From: Oceanibaculum nanhaiense
GTDB taxonomy: Bacteria > Pseudomonadota > Alphaproteobacteria > Oceanibaculales > Oceanibaculaceae
Assembly (NCBI RefSeq): GCF_002148795.1
Contig: NZ_MPOB01000003.1
Location: forward strand, 1 to 64,000
Length of the DNA stretch: 64,000 nucleotides
Direction of reading: 5' to 3'
The notes under the pieces were generated by a model, which saw only the letters and a program-made list of their open reading frames with translations, was not told the origin of the DNA and made no database searches. Of this stretch, positions 54,869-64,000 are shown piece by piece. The translations under genes and the position numbers were made by a program. Positions within the stretch are counted from its first letter, which is position 1. Each line of letters begins with the position of its first letter.

Positions 54869-55567
54869 ATGACATATATTCTGGTCGTCGAAGATGAGCC
54901 GTCGCTGCGGGCCGATCTCGTCGATTACCTCACAATCTGTGGCTACATCGCGGTGGGTGTCGGTAGCGCCGGATCGTTCGCGACAGAATTTGCGGCGCGC
55001 GAACCGGATGTTCTGATCCTCGATATCGGCCTGCCGGACGGCAATGGCCTCGATCTGGCACGACAGGCGCGGGCACGCTCCGATTGCGGAATCCTGATGC
55101 TGACCGCGCACAGCGAGTCCGAAATGCGAATCGAGGGGCTGGACAGCGGCGCCGATGCCTATCTGGTAAAGCACACCAGCCTGAGTGAGATCGCCGCGAC
55201 CGTTCGCAGCCTGCTGCGGCGGCTGGACCGGAGCGGCCACAGCGGCTCAAACGAGCACAACTGGCGCTTCGATCCGTCGGACTGGCTGCTGATTGCCCCG
55301 AACGAGACGAGTGTGCCGCTGACGGCGACCGAGGTCACCTTCATGACGGCGCTGATCGCCGCCAAGGGAAATATCTGCCCGCGCGACACGCTGCTGCAGG
55401 CCGTCAGCCGTCCCGGCGCACCGGCCAACGAGCGCAACCTAGATGCGATTGTCCGCCGGCTGCGCCGCAAGGTCGAAAGCACCACCGGCAGCAAGGCGCC
55501 GATCCGCATGGTCTATGGCCGGGGCTATCTGTTCACCGCCCGGCCGGACGAAACCGAACAGGACTAA
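54869..55567 (+). CDS. OmpR-family response regulator
   Basis: 232 aa from the ATG at 54869; a TTG two codons earlier would add two residues. The receiver domain has the acidic pair near 9-10 (VVEDEPS), the phospho-accepting Asp near 51 (LILDIGLPDGNG), Thr near 79 and Lys near 103 (VKHTS). The C-terminal winged helix ends with IRMVYGRGYLF, typical of OmpR/PhoB. It pairs with the sensor kinase upstream. A terminator follows. Confidence 0.95.
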   Translation: MTYILVVEDEPSLRADLVDYLTICGYIAVGVGSAGSFATEFAAREPDVLILDIGLPDGNGLDLARQARARSDCGILMLTAHSESEMRIEGLDSGADAYLVKHTSLSEIAATVRSLLRRLDRSGHSGSNEHNWRFDPSDWLLIAPNETSVPLTATEVTFMTALIAAKGNICPRDTLLQAVSRPGAPANERNLDAIVRRLRRKVESTTGSKAPIRMVYGRGYLFTARPDETEQD

Positions 55568-55571
55568 AAAA

Positions 55572-55601
55572 GCGGCGGCCCCGAAAGACCGCCGCCCTTT
55601 T
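55572..55601 (+). terminator. Terminator after the response regulator
   Basis: The stem GCGGCGG/CCGCCGC with a short loop is followed by a short T-run (TTTTGT). It sits 5 bp after the response regulator stop and 17 bp before the convergent aldehyde dehydrogenase end, and the A-run on the other side lets it work for the minus strand too. Confidence 0.8.
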
Positions 55602-55617
55602 GTATCGCTTGCCTGGG

Positions 55618-57078
55618 TCAGATGCCCATGCAGAGATATTTCATCTCCAGATAATCATCGATGCCGTATTTCGAACCCTCGCGGCCGAGGCCGGATTCCT
55701 TCACGCCACCGAACGGCGCCACCTCGGTCGAGATGATGCCAGTATTGATTCCGACGATGCCGTATTCCAGCCCTTCCGACACGCGCCAGACGCGGCTCAG
55801 ATCGCGGCTGTAGAAGTAGGAGGCTAGGCCGAACTCGGTATCGTTGGCCATCTTGATCGCCTCTTCTTCCGTCTTGAAGCGGAACAGCGGGGCCACCGGG
55901 CCGAAGGTTTCCTCGCGGGTCACCTTCATGTCGGTGGTCACCCCCGACAGCACGGTCGGCTGGAAGAAGCTGCCGCCGAGCTGGTGACGGCTGCCGCCGA
56001 CCACGATCTTGGCGCCCTTGCCGAGCGCGTCGGCGATATGCTCCTCGACCTTCTCCACGGCGGCCATGTCGATCAGCGGCCCCTGGACGACACCAGCCTC
56101 GAAGCCATTGCCGACCTTCAGCTTGGACACCGCCTCGGCCAGCTTCTTAGCGAATGCGTCATAGACGCCATCCTGTACCAGCAGCCGGTTGGCGCACACG
56201 CAGGTCTGCCCGGCATTGCGGTATTTGGAGGCAATCGCCCCCTCCACCGCCGCGTCTAGGTCCGCATCGTCGAACACGATGAAAGGTGCGTTGCCGCCCA
56301 GCTCCATCGAAGCCTTCTTCACCGTCCCGGCGCACTGCTCCAGCAGCACCTTGCCAATCTCGGTGGAGCCGGTGAAGGTGATCTTGCGCACGATGGGGTT
56401 GGACGTCAGCTCGCCGCCGATGGCCGAGGCCGAGCCGGTGACGACATTGAACACGCCCTTGGGCACACCGGCACGCTCCGCCAGCTCGGCCATTGCCAGC
56501 GCCGAATAGGGCGTTGCCGATGCCGGCTTGATGACGATGGTGCAGCCCGCCGCCAGCGCCGGGCCGGCCTTGCGAGTGATCATCGCCGACGGGAAGTTCC
56601 AGGGCGTGATCGCGCCGACCACGCCAATCGGCTCCTTGGTCACGACGATGCGCTTGTCGGCCTGATGACCGGGGATGGTGTCGCCATAGACGCGCTTGCC
56701 TTCCTCGGCGAACCATTCGATGAAGCTGGCGGAATAGGCCACTTCGCCCTTCGCCTCGGTCAGCGGCTTGCCCTGCTCCGCCGTCATCAGAGCCGCCAGA
56801 TCATCCTGATTCGCCATCATCAGATCGAACAGCTTGCGCAGGATGACCGCGCGTTCCTTCGCGGTCTTGGCGCGCCAGGCCGGGAACGCCGCGTTCGCCG
56901 CCTCGATGGCGCGGCGTGTCTCGCCGGCGCCCATCTTCGGTACCGTGCCCAGCTTGCCATTGTCCGCCGGATTGGTGACATCGATGGTGTCGCCCTTGTC
57001 GGCATCGACCCAGGCACCGTCGATATAGCATTGCTGACGGAACAGCTTGGGGTCCTTCAGGGGAATGGAAGTGCTCAT
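55618..57078 (-). CDS. gabD: NAD(P)-dependent succinate-semialdehyde dehydrogenase-like aldehyde dehydrogenase
   Basis: 486 aa from the ATG at 57078. Catalytic residues: Glu in MELGGNAPFIV near 255 and Cys in NAGQTCVCANRLL near 289. The C-terminus FGGVKESGLGREGSKYG fits the GabD class. It would oxidise succinate semialdehyde from GABA-type breakdown to succinate; aldehyde specificity is not certain from sequence. No GABA transaminase gene is nearby. Confidence 0.9.
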   Translation of the reverse strand: MSTSIPLKDPKLFRQQCYIDGAWVDADKGDTIDVTNPADNGKLGTVPKMGAGETRRAIEAANAAFPAWRAKTAKERAVILRKLFDLMMANQDDLAALMTAEQGKPLTEAKGEVAYSASFIEWFAEEGKRVYGDTIPGHQADKRIVVTKEPIGVVGAITPWNFPSAMITRKAGPALAAGCTIVIKPASATPYSALAMAELAERAGVPKGVFNVVTGSASAIGGELTSNPIVRKITFTGSTEIGKVLLEQCAGTVKKASMELGGNAPFIVFDDADLDAAVEGAIASKYRNAGQTCVCANRLLVQDGVYDAFAKKLAEAVSKLKVGNGFEAGVVQGPLIDMAAVEKVEEHIADALGKGAKIVVGGSRHQLGGSFFQPTVLSGVTTDMKVTREETFGPVAPLFRFKTEEEAIKMANDTEFGLASYFYSRDLSRVWRVSEGLEYGIVGINTGIISTEVAPFGGVKESGLGREGSKYGIDDYLEMKYLCMGI

Positions 57079-57249
57079 GGGATTTTCCTGCCTTCGCAAT
57101 GGATAACCGCGCCGGCTGGGCCAGCGCCTTTCTTAAAGGTCGGGGCAGTATGGACCGCATGCAACCGGTCGTTAAGGGGGAAGCACGCCCATCCGCCATG
57201 CGTGAGCGGCGGGCCACATGCCCCCATTGCTGGTATGGCCCGCAAAAGA

Positions 57250-57274
57250 AAACCCCGGCACAAGGCCGGGGTTT
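57250..57274 (-). terminator. Terminator after the cold-shock gene (minus strand)
   Basis: The stem AAACCCCGGC/GCCGGGGTTT with a short loop is followed on the minus strand by a T-rich run (TTTTCTTTTG). It lies about 25 bp after the stop of the cold-shock gene. Confidence 0.85.
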
Positions 57275-57298
57275 CCAAAATTCTCTGTCGATGCCCGC

Positions 57299-57901
57299 TC
57301 AGTCGTCGTAGCGCGAGCGCGAGCCACGCCCCTTGCCGCCACGGTCGCGGTCGTTGAACCCGCCCCGCCCCCGGTCGCCGAAGCCGCCCTTGTCGCCAAA
57401 ACCGCTGCGGTCACGGTCAGCGGGAGTGCCACGGTCACCAAAGCCGCCACGGTCACGATCGCCATAGCCACCGCGGTCACCAAAATTCCGGGGCTGCTCG
57501 CCATAACCGCCCCGGTCATTGCCACGATCGCCGCCATAAGGGCGGGGCTGTTCGCCGTAGCCGCCGCGATCCCGGTCACCGAAACCGCCCCGGTCACCAG
57601 GCGGGCGCGGGCGGTCGCCAAAATTCGTGGAACGGCGCGGCGCCGACGGCTCCGCCGTGCTGGTATCCAGCTCGGACACCTGGGAGACCTGACGTCCCTT
57701 CTGGCCTTGCTGTACCTGGCAGACGATGGTGGATCCCTGCGGCGCATCGTCGAGATTGGCCCGCTTCAGGGCGGAAATATGCAGGAACACATCGGGGGAG
57801 CCGTCCGACGGGGCGACGAAGCCATAGCCCTTCTCAGCGTTGAACCACTTCACCGTCCCCGTGATGGTGGCGTCTTCGCCACCGGAATTATAGTCACTCA
57901 T
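57299..57901 (-). CDS. Cold-shock domain protein with an FGDR-rich low-complexity tail
   Basis: 200 aa. Residues about 12-78 form a cold-shock domain with the RNA-binding strands GTVKWFNAEKGYGFV and VFLHISALK. Residues about 90-200 are a low-complexity tail dominated by FGDRGG, GYGEQPR and RDRGG repeats, resembling RGG/RG-type disordered RNA-binding tails. Ordinary bacterial cold-shock proteins are about 70 aa, so the tail is an extension. It probably binds RNA and may condense. The open gap upstream (57902-58241) may hold its leader. Confidence 0.93.
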   Translation of the reverse strand: MSDYNSGGEDATITGTVKWFNAEKGYGFVAPSDGSPDVFLHISALKRANLDDAPQGSTIVCQVQQGQKGRQVSQVSELDTSTAEPSAPRRSTNFGDRPRPPGDRGGFGDRDRGGYGEQPRPYGGDRGNDRGGYGEQPRNFGDRGGYGDRDRGGFGDRGTPADRDRSGFGDKGGFGDRGRGGFNDRDRGGKGRGSRSRYDD

Positions 57902-58241
57902 CTCGTTATGCTCTTTTCGGGAGTTGGGGTCTGGCCCGCGATCCTCTGCCTCAACGATATTCCGGCGATGCCTCAGTTCCTCGGGCCTGGAAGTTCATGG
58001 CTGGACCATATCCGAGCGCGCGACACTTCCCCTTCAGGATTACTCGAAATTGGCGATTCCCGCGCAATTCCGCAACTGATTTTAACCGTATTTACCTCAT
58101 GACAAGGGGCGCCCGCAGAATTCCGCCATTTTCTCTTTTCCCAATCTTTGCGGTTAGGCTATATGAAACCGCTATTTCAGGTCGTGGCCGTCACCGTGCG
58201 GCTTGCCGGACCATGTGTGAGGAAGAGGGGAAAACAGCGTC
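57902..58241. other. 340-bp gap between the cold-shock and subunit IV genes
   Basis: This divergent gap probably contains promoters for both genes and the leader of the cold-shock gene. I see no certain promoter, riboswitch or further gene in it. Confidence 0.4.
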
Positions 58242-58364
58242 ATGACGATGGATACCGAAACCAAGCGCCATCAGGAAATCTACAGCGGCTTCGTGAAGTT
58301 CTTCACCTATTCGACCGTGGCCGTGGTCATCTCACTGGTGCTGATGGCGATCTTCATCGTTTGA
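58242..58364 (+). CDS. aa3-type cytochrome c oxidase subunit IV
   Basis: A 40-aa peptide: an N-terminal polar part with KRHQEIYSGFVKFFTYST near residues 8-25 and one membrane helix VAVVISLVLMAIFIV at the end. This is the pattern of the tiny bacterial aa3 oxidase subunit IV family. It associates with the oxidase in the inner membrane; its role is not essential in known cases. No other oxidase subunit gene is nearby, so it is an orphan. Confidence 0.85.
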   Translation: MTMDTETKRHQEIYSGFVKFFTYSTVAVVISLVLMAIFIV

Positions 58365-58385
58365 TCGCGACGCAGCAGACGAAAA

Positions 58386-58415
58386 AAAGGCCGGGTAAAA
58401 CCCGGCCTTTTCTTT
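58386..58415. terminator. Bidirectional terminator between subunit IV and ndk
   Basis: The stem AAAGGCCGGGT/ACCCGGCCTTT has a T-run after it on the plus strand and an A-run before it, which is a T-run for the minus strand. It therefore can end both the subunit IV transcript and the convergent ndk transcript. Confidence 0.9.
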
Positions 58416-58434
58416 TTGCCTGAAACCGTCAGCC

Positions 58435-58857
58435 TTAGCCGACGATCTCGATCTGGGCGAAGAAGTAATCGATCTCGGTGGCCGCATTCTCCGGGGAATC
58501 GGAGCCGTGCACCGAGTTGGCCTCGATGGATTCGGCGAAATCCTTGCGGATCGTGCCATCGGCGGCGTTGGCCGGGTTGGTGGCGCCCATGATCTCGCGG
58601 TTCTTCACGACGGCGTTCTCGCCTTCCAGCACCTGCACCACGACCGGGCCGGAGATCATGAAGGAGACGAGCTCGCCGAAGAACGGACGCTCCTTGTGGA
58701 CAGCATAGAAGCCCTCGGCCTGTGCCTTGGTCAGCTGCAGGCGCTTCTGCGCGACGATGCGCAGGCCGGCATCCTCGAAACGGGCATTGATCTTGCCCGT
58801 CAGGTTGCGGCGGGTGGCGTCCGGCTTGAGGATCGACAGGGTGCGTTCGATGGCCAT
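58435..58857 (-). CDS. ndk: Nucleoside diphosphate kinase
   Basis: 140 aa. The catalytic phosphohistidine is in [12 protein letters not shown] near 112-123, and the N-terminus [15 protein letters not shown] is diagnostic. It equalises nucleoside triphosphate pools by transferring the gamma phosphate from ATP. It is followed by the shared terminator. Confidence 0.98.
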   Translation of the reverse strand: MAIERTLSILKPDATRRNLTGKINARFEDAGLRIVAQKRLQLTKAQAEGFYAVHKERPFFGELVSFMISGPVVVQVLEGENAVVKNREIMGATNPANAADGTIRKDFAESIEANSVHGSDSPENAATEIDYFFAQIEIVG

Positions 58858-58937
58858 GTGAGTTGCTCCAGAAGGCTTGTGAGATGAACAGGTGGCGGGG
58901 TTATAGCGGGCGTGCTGCGTTGCGGCAACAGTGAGCT

Positions 58938-59387
58938 TCAGGCGGCCTTCTCCCAGCCGCCCTGCTCCTTCTGCCGCCAGTAGGCCAGCTCATGCCCGGC
59001 TGCCTTCAGCGCCTTCCAGCGCGCCCGCGCCGCCGCCAGCGCCTGCGGGTCGCGGCCATCGAACATGTCGTGGCAGCGCTCATAATCGTCCAGCTTCTCC
59101 GATACCGCGCCATCGGTCAGGAACAGATAGGCGGCACCGTTGGGGTTTTCGTCCGCCTCGGTCAGCCAGATCGGCTGCTCCGCCGGACTGCCATCCTTCG
59201 CATTGCCATGCGGCAGGAATGAATCGTCGCGATAGGTCCACAGATGCTGGGTCAGCGCCTCCACACGCTCGGGCGAGCCGGCCATGACCACGGCGCGCTT
59301 GCCGCGCGCCTGCGTCATCTCCAGCAGGCGCGGCAGCTCGTCTTCCAGCCCGCTGCGCAGCAATTGATAGAACCAGATCGTCGCCAT
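58938..59387 (-). CDS. holC: DNA polymerase III chi subunit
   Basis: 149 aa. The N-terminus has [19 protein letters not shown] near residues 4-22, and the middle segment has [13 protein letters not shown] near 49-61, which are typical of the chi family. It links the clamp loader to SSB. It is at the end of the acyl-CoA cluster, 10 bp after the carboxylase stop, on the same strand. Confidence 0.9.
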   Translation of the reverse strand: MATIWFYQLLRSGLEDELPRLLEMTQARGKRAVVMAGSPERVEALTQHLWTYRDDSFLPHGNAKDGSPAEQPIWLTEADENPNGAAYLFLTDGAVSEKLDDYERCHDMFDGRDPQALAAARARWKALKAAGHELAYWRQKEQGGWEKAA

Positions 59388-59397
59388 TTCTTCCCGC

Positions 59398-61005
<1,608 letters not shown>

Positions 61006-61015
61006 GCGGTCGTGC

Positions 61016-61630
61016 TCACCAGCCGCCGGTCGCCAGCCAGCGCTCCAGATGGTCCAGCCGGTCATTGCCCCAGAATGGCTCGCCCTCGACGATGAAATAG
61101 GGGGCGCCGCAGACGCCGGCGGTCACCGCCTCCTCATTGGCGAGGCGCAGCTTCTCCTTGATTTCCGGGTCCTGGCAGGCGGCCAGTGCCGCCCCCCGGT
61201 CGATGCCCAGCTTCGCCGCCACGTCGGCGGCGGCATCGGGCGAGTTCACCGCCACCGCCTCCTGAAAGGCGGTCGAGAACACCGCCTTGGCATAGGCGCG
61301 GGCGCGCGCCGCATCGTCCTGCGCCAGCCAGTAGAACAGCCGCGAGGGGGCGATGGCGGCGAAGGGGAAGCTCGAAGGCAGCCGGAAATCGACGCCCAGC
61401 AGGCGGGCGGTGCGGGCAAGGTCACGCTTGGCATACTCGCCCTTCAGCGGCTGGTCGAGCAGCGGCGTCGCGCCGGTGGTCTTGAACACCACCCCCAACA
61501 TGATGGGCTTCCAGACCACGGACCGGTCATACAGCTTCGCCACATCGTCGATGCGCAGGCTGGCGAAATAGGCATAGGGCGAGGAGAAGTCGAAATAGAA
61601 TTCGACCGGGGGTTTCGCAGCGTCGGACAT
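61016..61630 (-). CDS. 2-hydroxychromene-2-carboxylate isomerase-like (DsbA-like/GST kappa) protein
   Basis: 204 aa with a thioredoxin-like fold. The active-site region is [14 protein letters not shown] near residues 11-24, where Ser replaces Cys, as in this family. It would isomerise a substrate using glutathione. In its position within the acyl-CoA operon the physiological role is not clear. It lies 27 bp downstream of the acyl-CoA dehydrogenase stop. Confidence 0.85.
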   Translation of the reverse strand: MSDAAKPPVEFYFDFSSPYAYFASLRIDDVAKLYDRSVVWKPIMLGVVFKTTGATPLLDQPLKGEYAKRDLARTARLLGVDFRLPSSFPFAAIAPSRLFYWLAQDDAARARAYAKAVFSTAFQEAVAVNSPDAAADVAAKLGIDRGAALAACQDPEIKEKLRLANEEAVTAGVCGAPYFIVEGEPFWGNDRLDHLERWLATGGW

Positions 61631-61657
61631 GGGTTGCTTTTCCTCCTGTTGCTTGTT

Positions 61658-62794
61658 CTAGGCCGCCGCCAGCGCGCGGGAGATCACCAGCCGCTGGATG
61701 TCGGAGGTACCCTCATAGATCTGGCAGACCCGCACGTCACGGTAGATGCGCTCCACCGGAAAATCCTCCAGATAGCCATAGCCACCATGGATCTGGATGG
61801 CGTCGGAACAGACCCGCTCCGCCATTTCGGAAGCAAACAGCTTGGCCATCGCCGCCTCGGTCAGGCACGGCTCGCCGGCGTCGCGCTTCTGGGCTGCGTT
61901 CAGCACCAGCAGGCGGGCCGCCTCGATCTGTGTCGCCATGTCGGCCAGCCGGAACCCCACCGCCTGATGCTCGATGATCGGCTTGCCGAAGCTCTGACGT
62001 TCCTTCGCATAGGCCAGCGCCGCCTCATAGGCCGCGCGCGCCATGCCGACCGATTGCGCGGCAATGCCGATGCGCCCGCCTTCCAGGTTGGAAAGGGCGA
62101 TGCGGTAGCCCTGCCCGGCCTCGCCCAGCATCAGGTCTGGCGTCAGGCGCATCTCCTCGAACACGATCTGGCAGGTGTCGGAGGCATGCTGGCCCAGCTT
62201 GCGCTCGACGCTGGCGACCCGATAGCCGGGCGTCTTTGTCGGCACGATGAAGGCGGAGATGCCCTTCTTGCCGGCATTCGGATCGGTGACGGCGAAGACG
62301 ATGGCGATATCCGCCCGGTTGCCGGAGGTGATGAACTGCTTGGTGCCGTTCAGCACCCAGTGATTGCCGTCCAGCCGCGCCCGTGTGCGGATCGAGGAGG
62401 CATCGCTGCCGGCCTGCGGTTCGGTCAGGCAGAAGGCGGCCAGCATTTCGCCGCGCGCCAGCGGACCGAGGAAACGCTGCTTCTGCTCTTCCGTGCCGAA
62501 GCGCAGGATTGGCATGCAGCCGACCGAATTATGCACACCCATGATGGTAGAGCAGGAACCGTCGCCGGCCGCCACCTCCTCCAGCGCCAGGGCATAGGCG
62601 ACATTGTCGGCCGCCGCCCCGCCCCATTCCTCTGGCACCAGCATACCCATCAGGCCAAGCACCCCCATCTCGGCCACGGCCTCGGCGGGAAACTCATGCT
62701 CGCGGTCCCAGCGGGCGGCGTTGGGCAGCAGCTTCTCGCGCGCGAAATCCCGCGCCATGTCGCGGATCATCCGCTGCTCTTCACTCAACCGCAT
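61658..62794 (-). CDS. Acyl-CoA dehydrogenase, short-chain type
   Basis: 378 aa with the three acyl-CoA dehydrogenase domains. The FAD-binding signatures [12 protein letters not shown] near 120-131 and [10 protein letters not shown] near 153-162 are present. The catalytic glutamate is in [14 protein letters not shown] near 359-372, the position used by short-chain enzymes; isovaleryl-CoA dehydrogenases have Gly there and use a different Glu. So it is probably not the classical isovaleryl enzyme in spite of the mccB neighbour. Confidence 0.9.
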   Translation of the reverse strand: MRLSEEQRMIRDMARDFAREKLLPNAARWDREHEFPAEAVAEMGVLGLMGMLVPEEWGGAAADNVAYALALEEVAAGDGSCSTIMGVHNSVGCMPILRFGTEEQKQRFLGPLARGEMLAAFCLTEPQAGSDASSIRTRARLDGNHWVLNGTKQFITSGNRADIAIVFAVTDPNAGKKGISAFIVPTKTPGYRVASVERKLGQHASDTCQIVFEEMRLTPDLMLGEAGQGYRIALSNLEGGRIGIAAQSVGMARAAYEAALAYAKERQSFGKPIIEHQAVGFRLADMATQIEAARLLVLNAAQKRDAGEPCLTEAAMAKLFASEMAERVCSDAIQIHGGYGYLEDFPVERIYRDVRVCQIYEGTSDIQRLVISRALAAA

Positions 62795-62856
62795 GCCGCC
62801 CTCCTCCTCATTTGGTCACCGCAGTACGATTGCCTCGAACCGCTGGTTCTCTCTGA

Positions 62857-62958
62857 CCGTCATTCCCGGGCTTGTCCCGGGAATCCAGGGTCCAGCCTAC
62901 TCGACCAACATCCAGCGGGCTGACCCTTGGACCCCCGCAACAAGTGCGGGGGTGACGG
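62857..62958. repeat. Dispersed repeat element, copy 2 (double hairpin)
   Basis: About 102 bp in the opposite orientation to the copy at 22724-22826. It begins CCGTCATTCCCGGG and ends GCGGGGGTGACGG. The hairpin ends match the other copy, while the central 30 bp or so is unrelated. It lies between the acyl-CoA dehydrogenase start and the SDR stop. Confidence 0.9.
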
Positions 62959-62976
62959 CTGGAGAATACTTATCCC

Positions 62977-63654
62977 CTACCAGGGGAATTCCGCCCCGTC
63001 ATAGTTGAAGAACTTGCCAGTCTTGGAGATATCCAGCCCGCCAATCACCTTGCGCAGGCCGCTGACGCTCTCATTCGTGGTGATGTCGGCGCCGGGGCCG
63101 CCCATATCGGTCTTCACCCAGCCCGGATGCATGACGGTGCAGGTAATGCCCCTGTCCTTCACCTCCAGCGCCAGGCAGCTGACCGCCATGTTCAGCGCCG
63201 TCTTGGACGAACGGTAGAAGGCACTGCCGCCGCCATTCAGCGTGATCGAGGCCATGCGCGAGCTGATGAACACCACCTGCTTCTTCTCTGACGCCTCGAC
63301 ATGCGGCAGGAAGGCCTGCGTCACCCGCAAGGGAGCGACGGCATTGACGCTCAGCACCTCTTCCCAGGCCTTGAAGTCCCACTCGCCGATAGCGAAGCCG
63401 CGCGGGCCGGAAATGCCGGCATTGTTCAGCAGCACATCGATCTTCGTACCGGCCAGCTTCTTGGCGAGGGCCGCGACCGAGGCATCGTCGGTCACCTCCA
63501 GCGCCTCGACCTGCACGCCAGGGACCGCCTTCAGCGCATCCGCCTTGCCAGGATCGCGGGCCGTGGCGATGACCTTCCAGCCATCGGCGGCATATTGTTT
63601 GGTGAATTCCAGTCCGATGCCGCGATTGGCGCCGGTGATCAGAACGGTCGGCAT
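62977..63654 (-). CDS. Short-chain dehydrogenase/reductase, CsgA-like
   Basis: 225 aa with a full SDR signature: LITGANRGIGLEF near residues 4-16, LLNNAGISGP near 76-85 and the catalytic YRSSK near 145, with a preceding Ser. It is an NAD(P)-dependent oxidoreductase of unknown substrate. The subgroup is like the C-signal SDRs, from general resemblance. It lies 52 bp downstream of the RidA-family gene on the same strand and may share its transcript. Confidence 0.88.
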   Translation of the reverse strand: MPTVLITGANRGIGLEFTKQYAADGWKVIATARDPGKADALKAVPGVQVEALEVTDDASVAALAKKLAGTKIDVLLNNAGISGPRGFAIGEWDFKAWEEVLSVNAVAPLRVTQAFLPHVEASEKKQVVFISSRMASITLNGGGSAFYRSSKTALNMAVSCLALEVKDRGITCTVMHPGWVKTDMGGPGADITTNESVSGLRKVIGGLDISKTGKFFNYDGAEFPW

Positions 63655-63706
63655 GATCTTCTCCCTCGATTTTCCGGTAGGACCGCCTTGCTTGTTCGCC
63701 CTGGGT

Positions 63707-64000
63707 TTATTCCCCCTCGGGCCGCTGGATGATGGCGGTCGTTTCGATCTCTATTCTGATCTTGGGATCGATGAACCGGGCGACAACCGTCGTGTTGGCC
63801 GGGCGGCATTCCGCGCACCATTTGCCGACGATGGGGGCGACGGTCTCGAAGTCGGACGGATCGCCCAGATAGATCACGATGCGGACGAGGTCGGCCATCT
63901 TCGACCCGGCCTCGACCAGTGCCTTGTCGATATTGCGGAAGCACTGCTCGGTCTGCTCGACGAGATCGTCGGAGATCGACATTTTCGCATAGTCGAAGCC
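63707..64000 (-). CDS. RidA family protein, partial at window end
   Basis: At least 97 aa are visible; the frame continues to the right past 64000 (GFDYAK precedes the internal Met). The visible part reads EQTEQCFRNIDKALVEAGSK, then VRIVIYLGDPSDF and the terminal KIRIEIETTAI segment with the RidA arginine-glutamate pattern. RidA proteins hydrolyse reactive imines/enamines. The true start lies outside the window. Confidence 0.85.
   Translation of the reverse strand, partial: GFDYAKMSISDDLVEQTEQCFRNIDKALVEAGSKMADLVRIVIYLGDPSDFETVAPIVGKWCAECRPANTTVVARFIDPKIRIEIETTAIIQRPEGE

Noticed and set aside
57310-57640. Regular short repeats suggesting a CRISPR array
   Set aside because: The repeats are imperfect, encode FGDRGG-like peptides in frame with a cold-shock domain, and have no unique spacers.

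Overview
The window is about 65% G+C and gene-dense, with short intergenic gaps. It reads as chromosome of an alphaproteobacterium, most likely in the Rhodospirillales. The lineage is inferred from linkages and families: hisZ beside purA, rluD beside rpoH, a MipZ-type ParA ATPase, an aa3-oxidase subunit IV peptide, a Pam18-like J protein, an alphaproteobacterial LexA box (GTTC-N7-GTTC) and an HdaA-type DnaA homologue. No phage, insertion sequence, plasmid gene or CRISPR array was found. Very long open frames opposite real genes are G+C-driven shadows.

Layout. 0-9.3 kb: tRNA-Glu(CTC), threonine aldolase, a small membrane-anchored protein, rluD, rpoH, a membrane protein with a kinase-like protein lacking catalytic residues, purA and hisZ. 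9.3-20.8 kb: a BtuB-like receptor behind a cobalamin riboswitch, a flavin reductase-like protein, ppx and ppk, an atypical SDR, then pgsA-like, AI-2E family and hdaA genes, and a DUF2066 protein. 20.9-32.8 kb: purM-purN, glmU, gph, an L-2-hydroxyglutarate oxidase-like flavoprotein, a molybdopterin oxidoreductase, mipZ, a VWA-like plus Pam18-like J-protein pair, a YdcH-like protein and 6-phosphofructokinase. 32.7-41.4 kb: a Y-family polymerase behind an SOS box, a soluble chemoreceptor, phosphomannomutase, ugd and galU (nucleotide sugar supply), a chain of three hairpins, purE and purK. 41.4-53.2 kb: glutathione reductase, then a catabolic block with a TcuA-like dehydrogenase, two FCD-type GntR regulators, a membrane chemoreceptor, an amidohydrolase and a complete TRAP transporter, ending in a PaaK-like adenylating enzyme. 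53.3-64 kb: a two-component system, a succinate-semialdehyde dehydrogenase-like enzyme, a cold-shock protein with an FGDR-rich tail, the aa3 subunit IV peptide, ndk, holC, a methylcrotonyl-CoA carboxylase beta gene with an acyl-CoA dehydrogenase and an HCCA isomerase-like gene, an SDR, and a RidA-family gene cut by the window end.

How the genes work together. Purine synthesis is represented at three places (purA, purMN, purEK). pmm/pgm, ugd, galU and glmU supply sugar nucleotides for envelope and exopolysaccharide. The 42.9-51.8 kb block looks like uptake and oxidation of a small di- or tricarboxylate under GntR control. The 59.4-62.8 kb block looks like branched-chain acyl-CoA breakdown.

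Most notable observations: (i) a tail-anchored pseudokinase beside a membrane protein; (ii) perfect or near-perfect 15-bp tandem duplications at several gene boundaries, three of which repeat the stop codon in frame; (iii) a chain of three hairpins joined at shared ACGT; (iv) a membrane J protein resembling mitochondrial Pam18 next to a VWA-like gene and mipZ; (v) an SOS box in front of a lone Y-family polymerase. None is proven to be a new system; the pseudokinase pair and the duplication pattern deserve the most attention.
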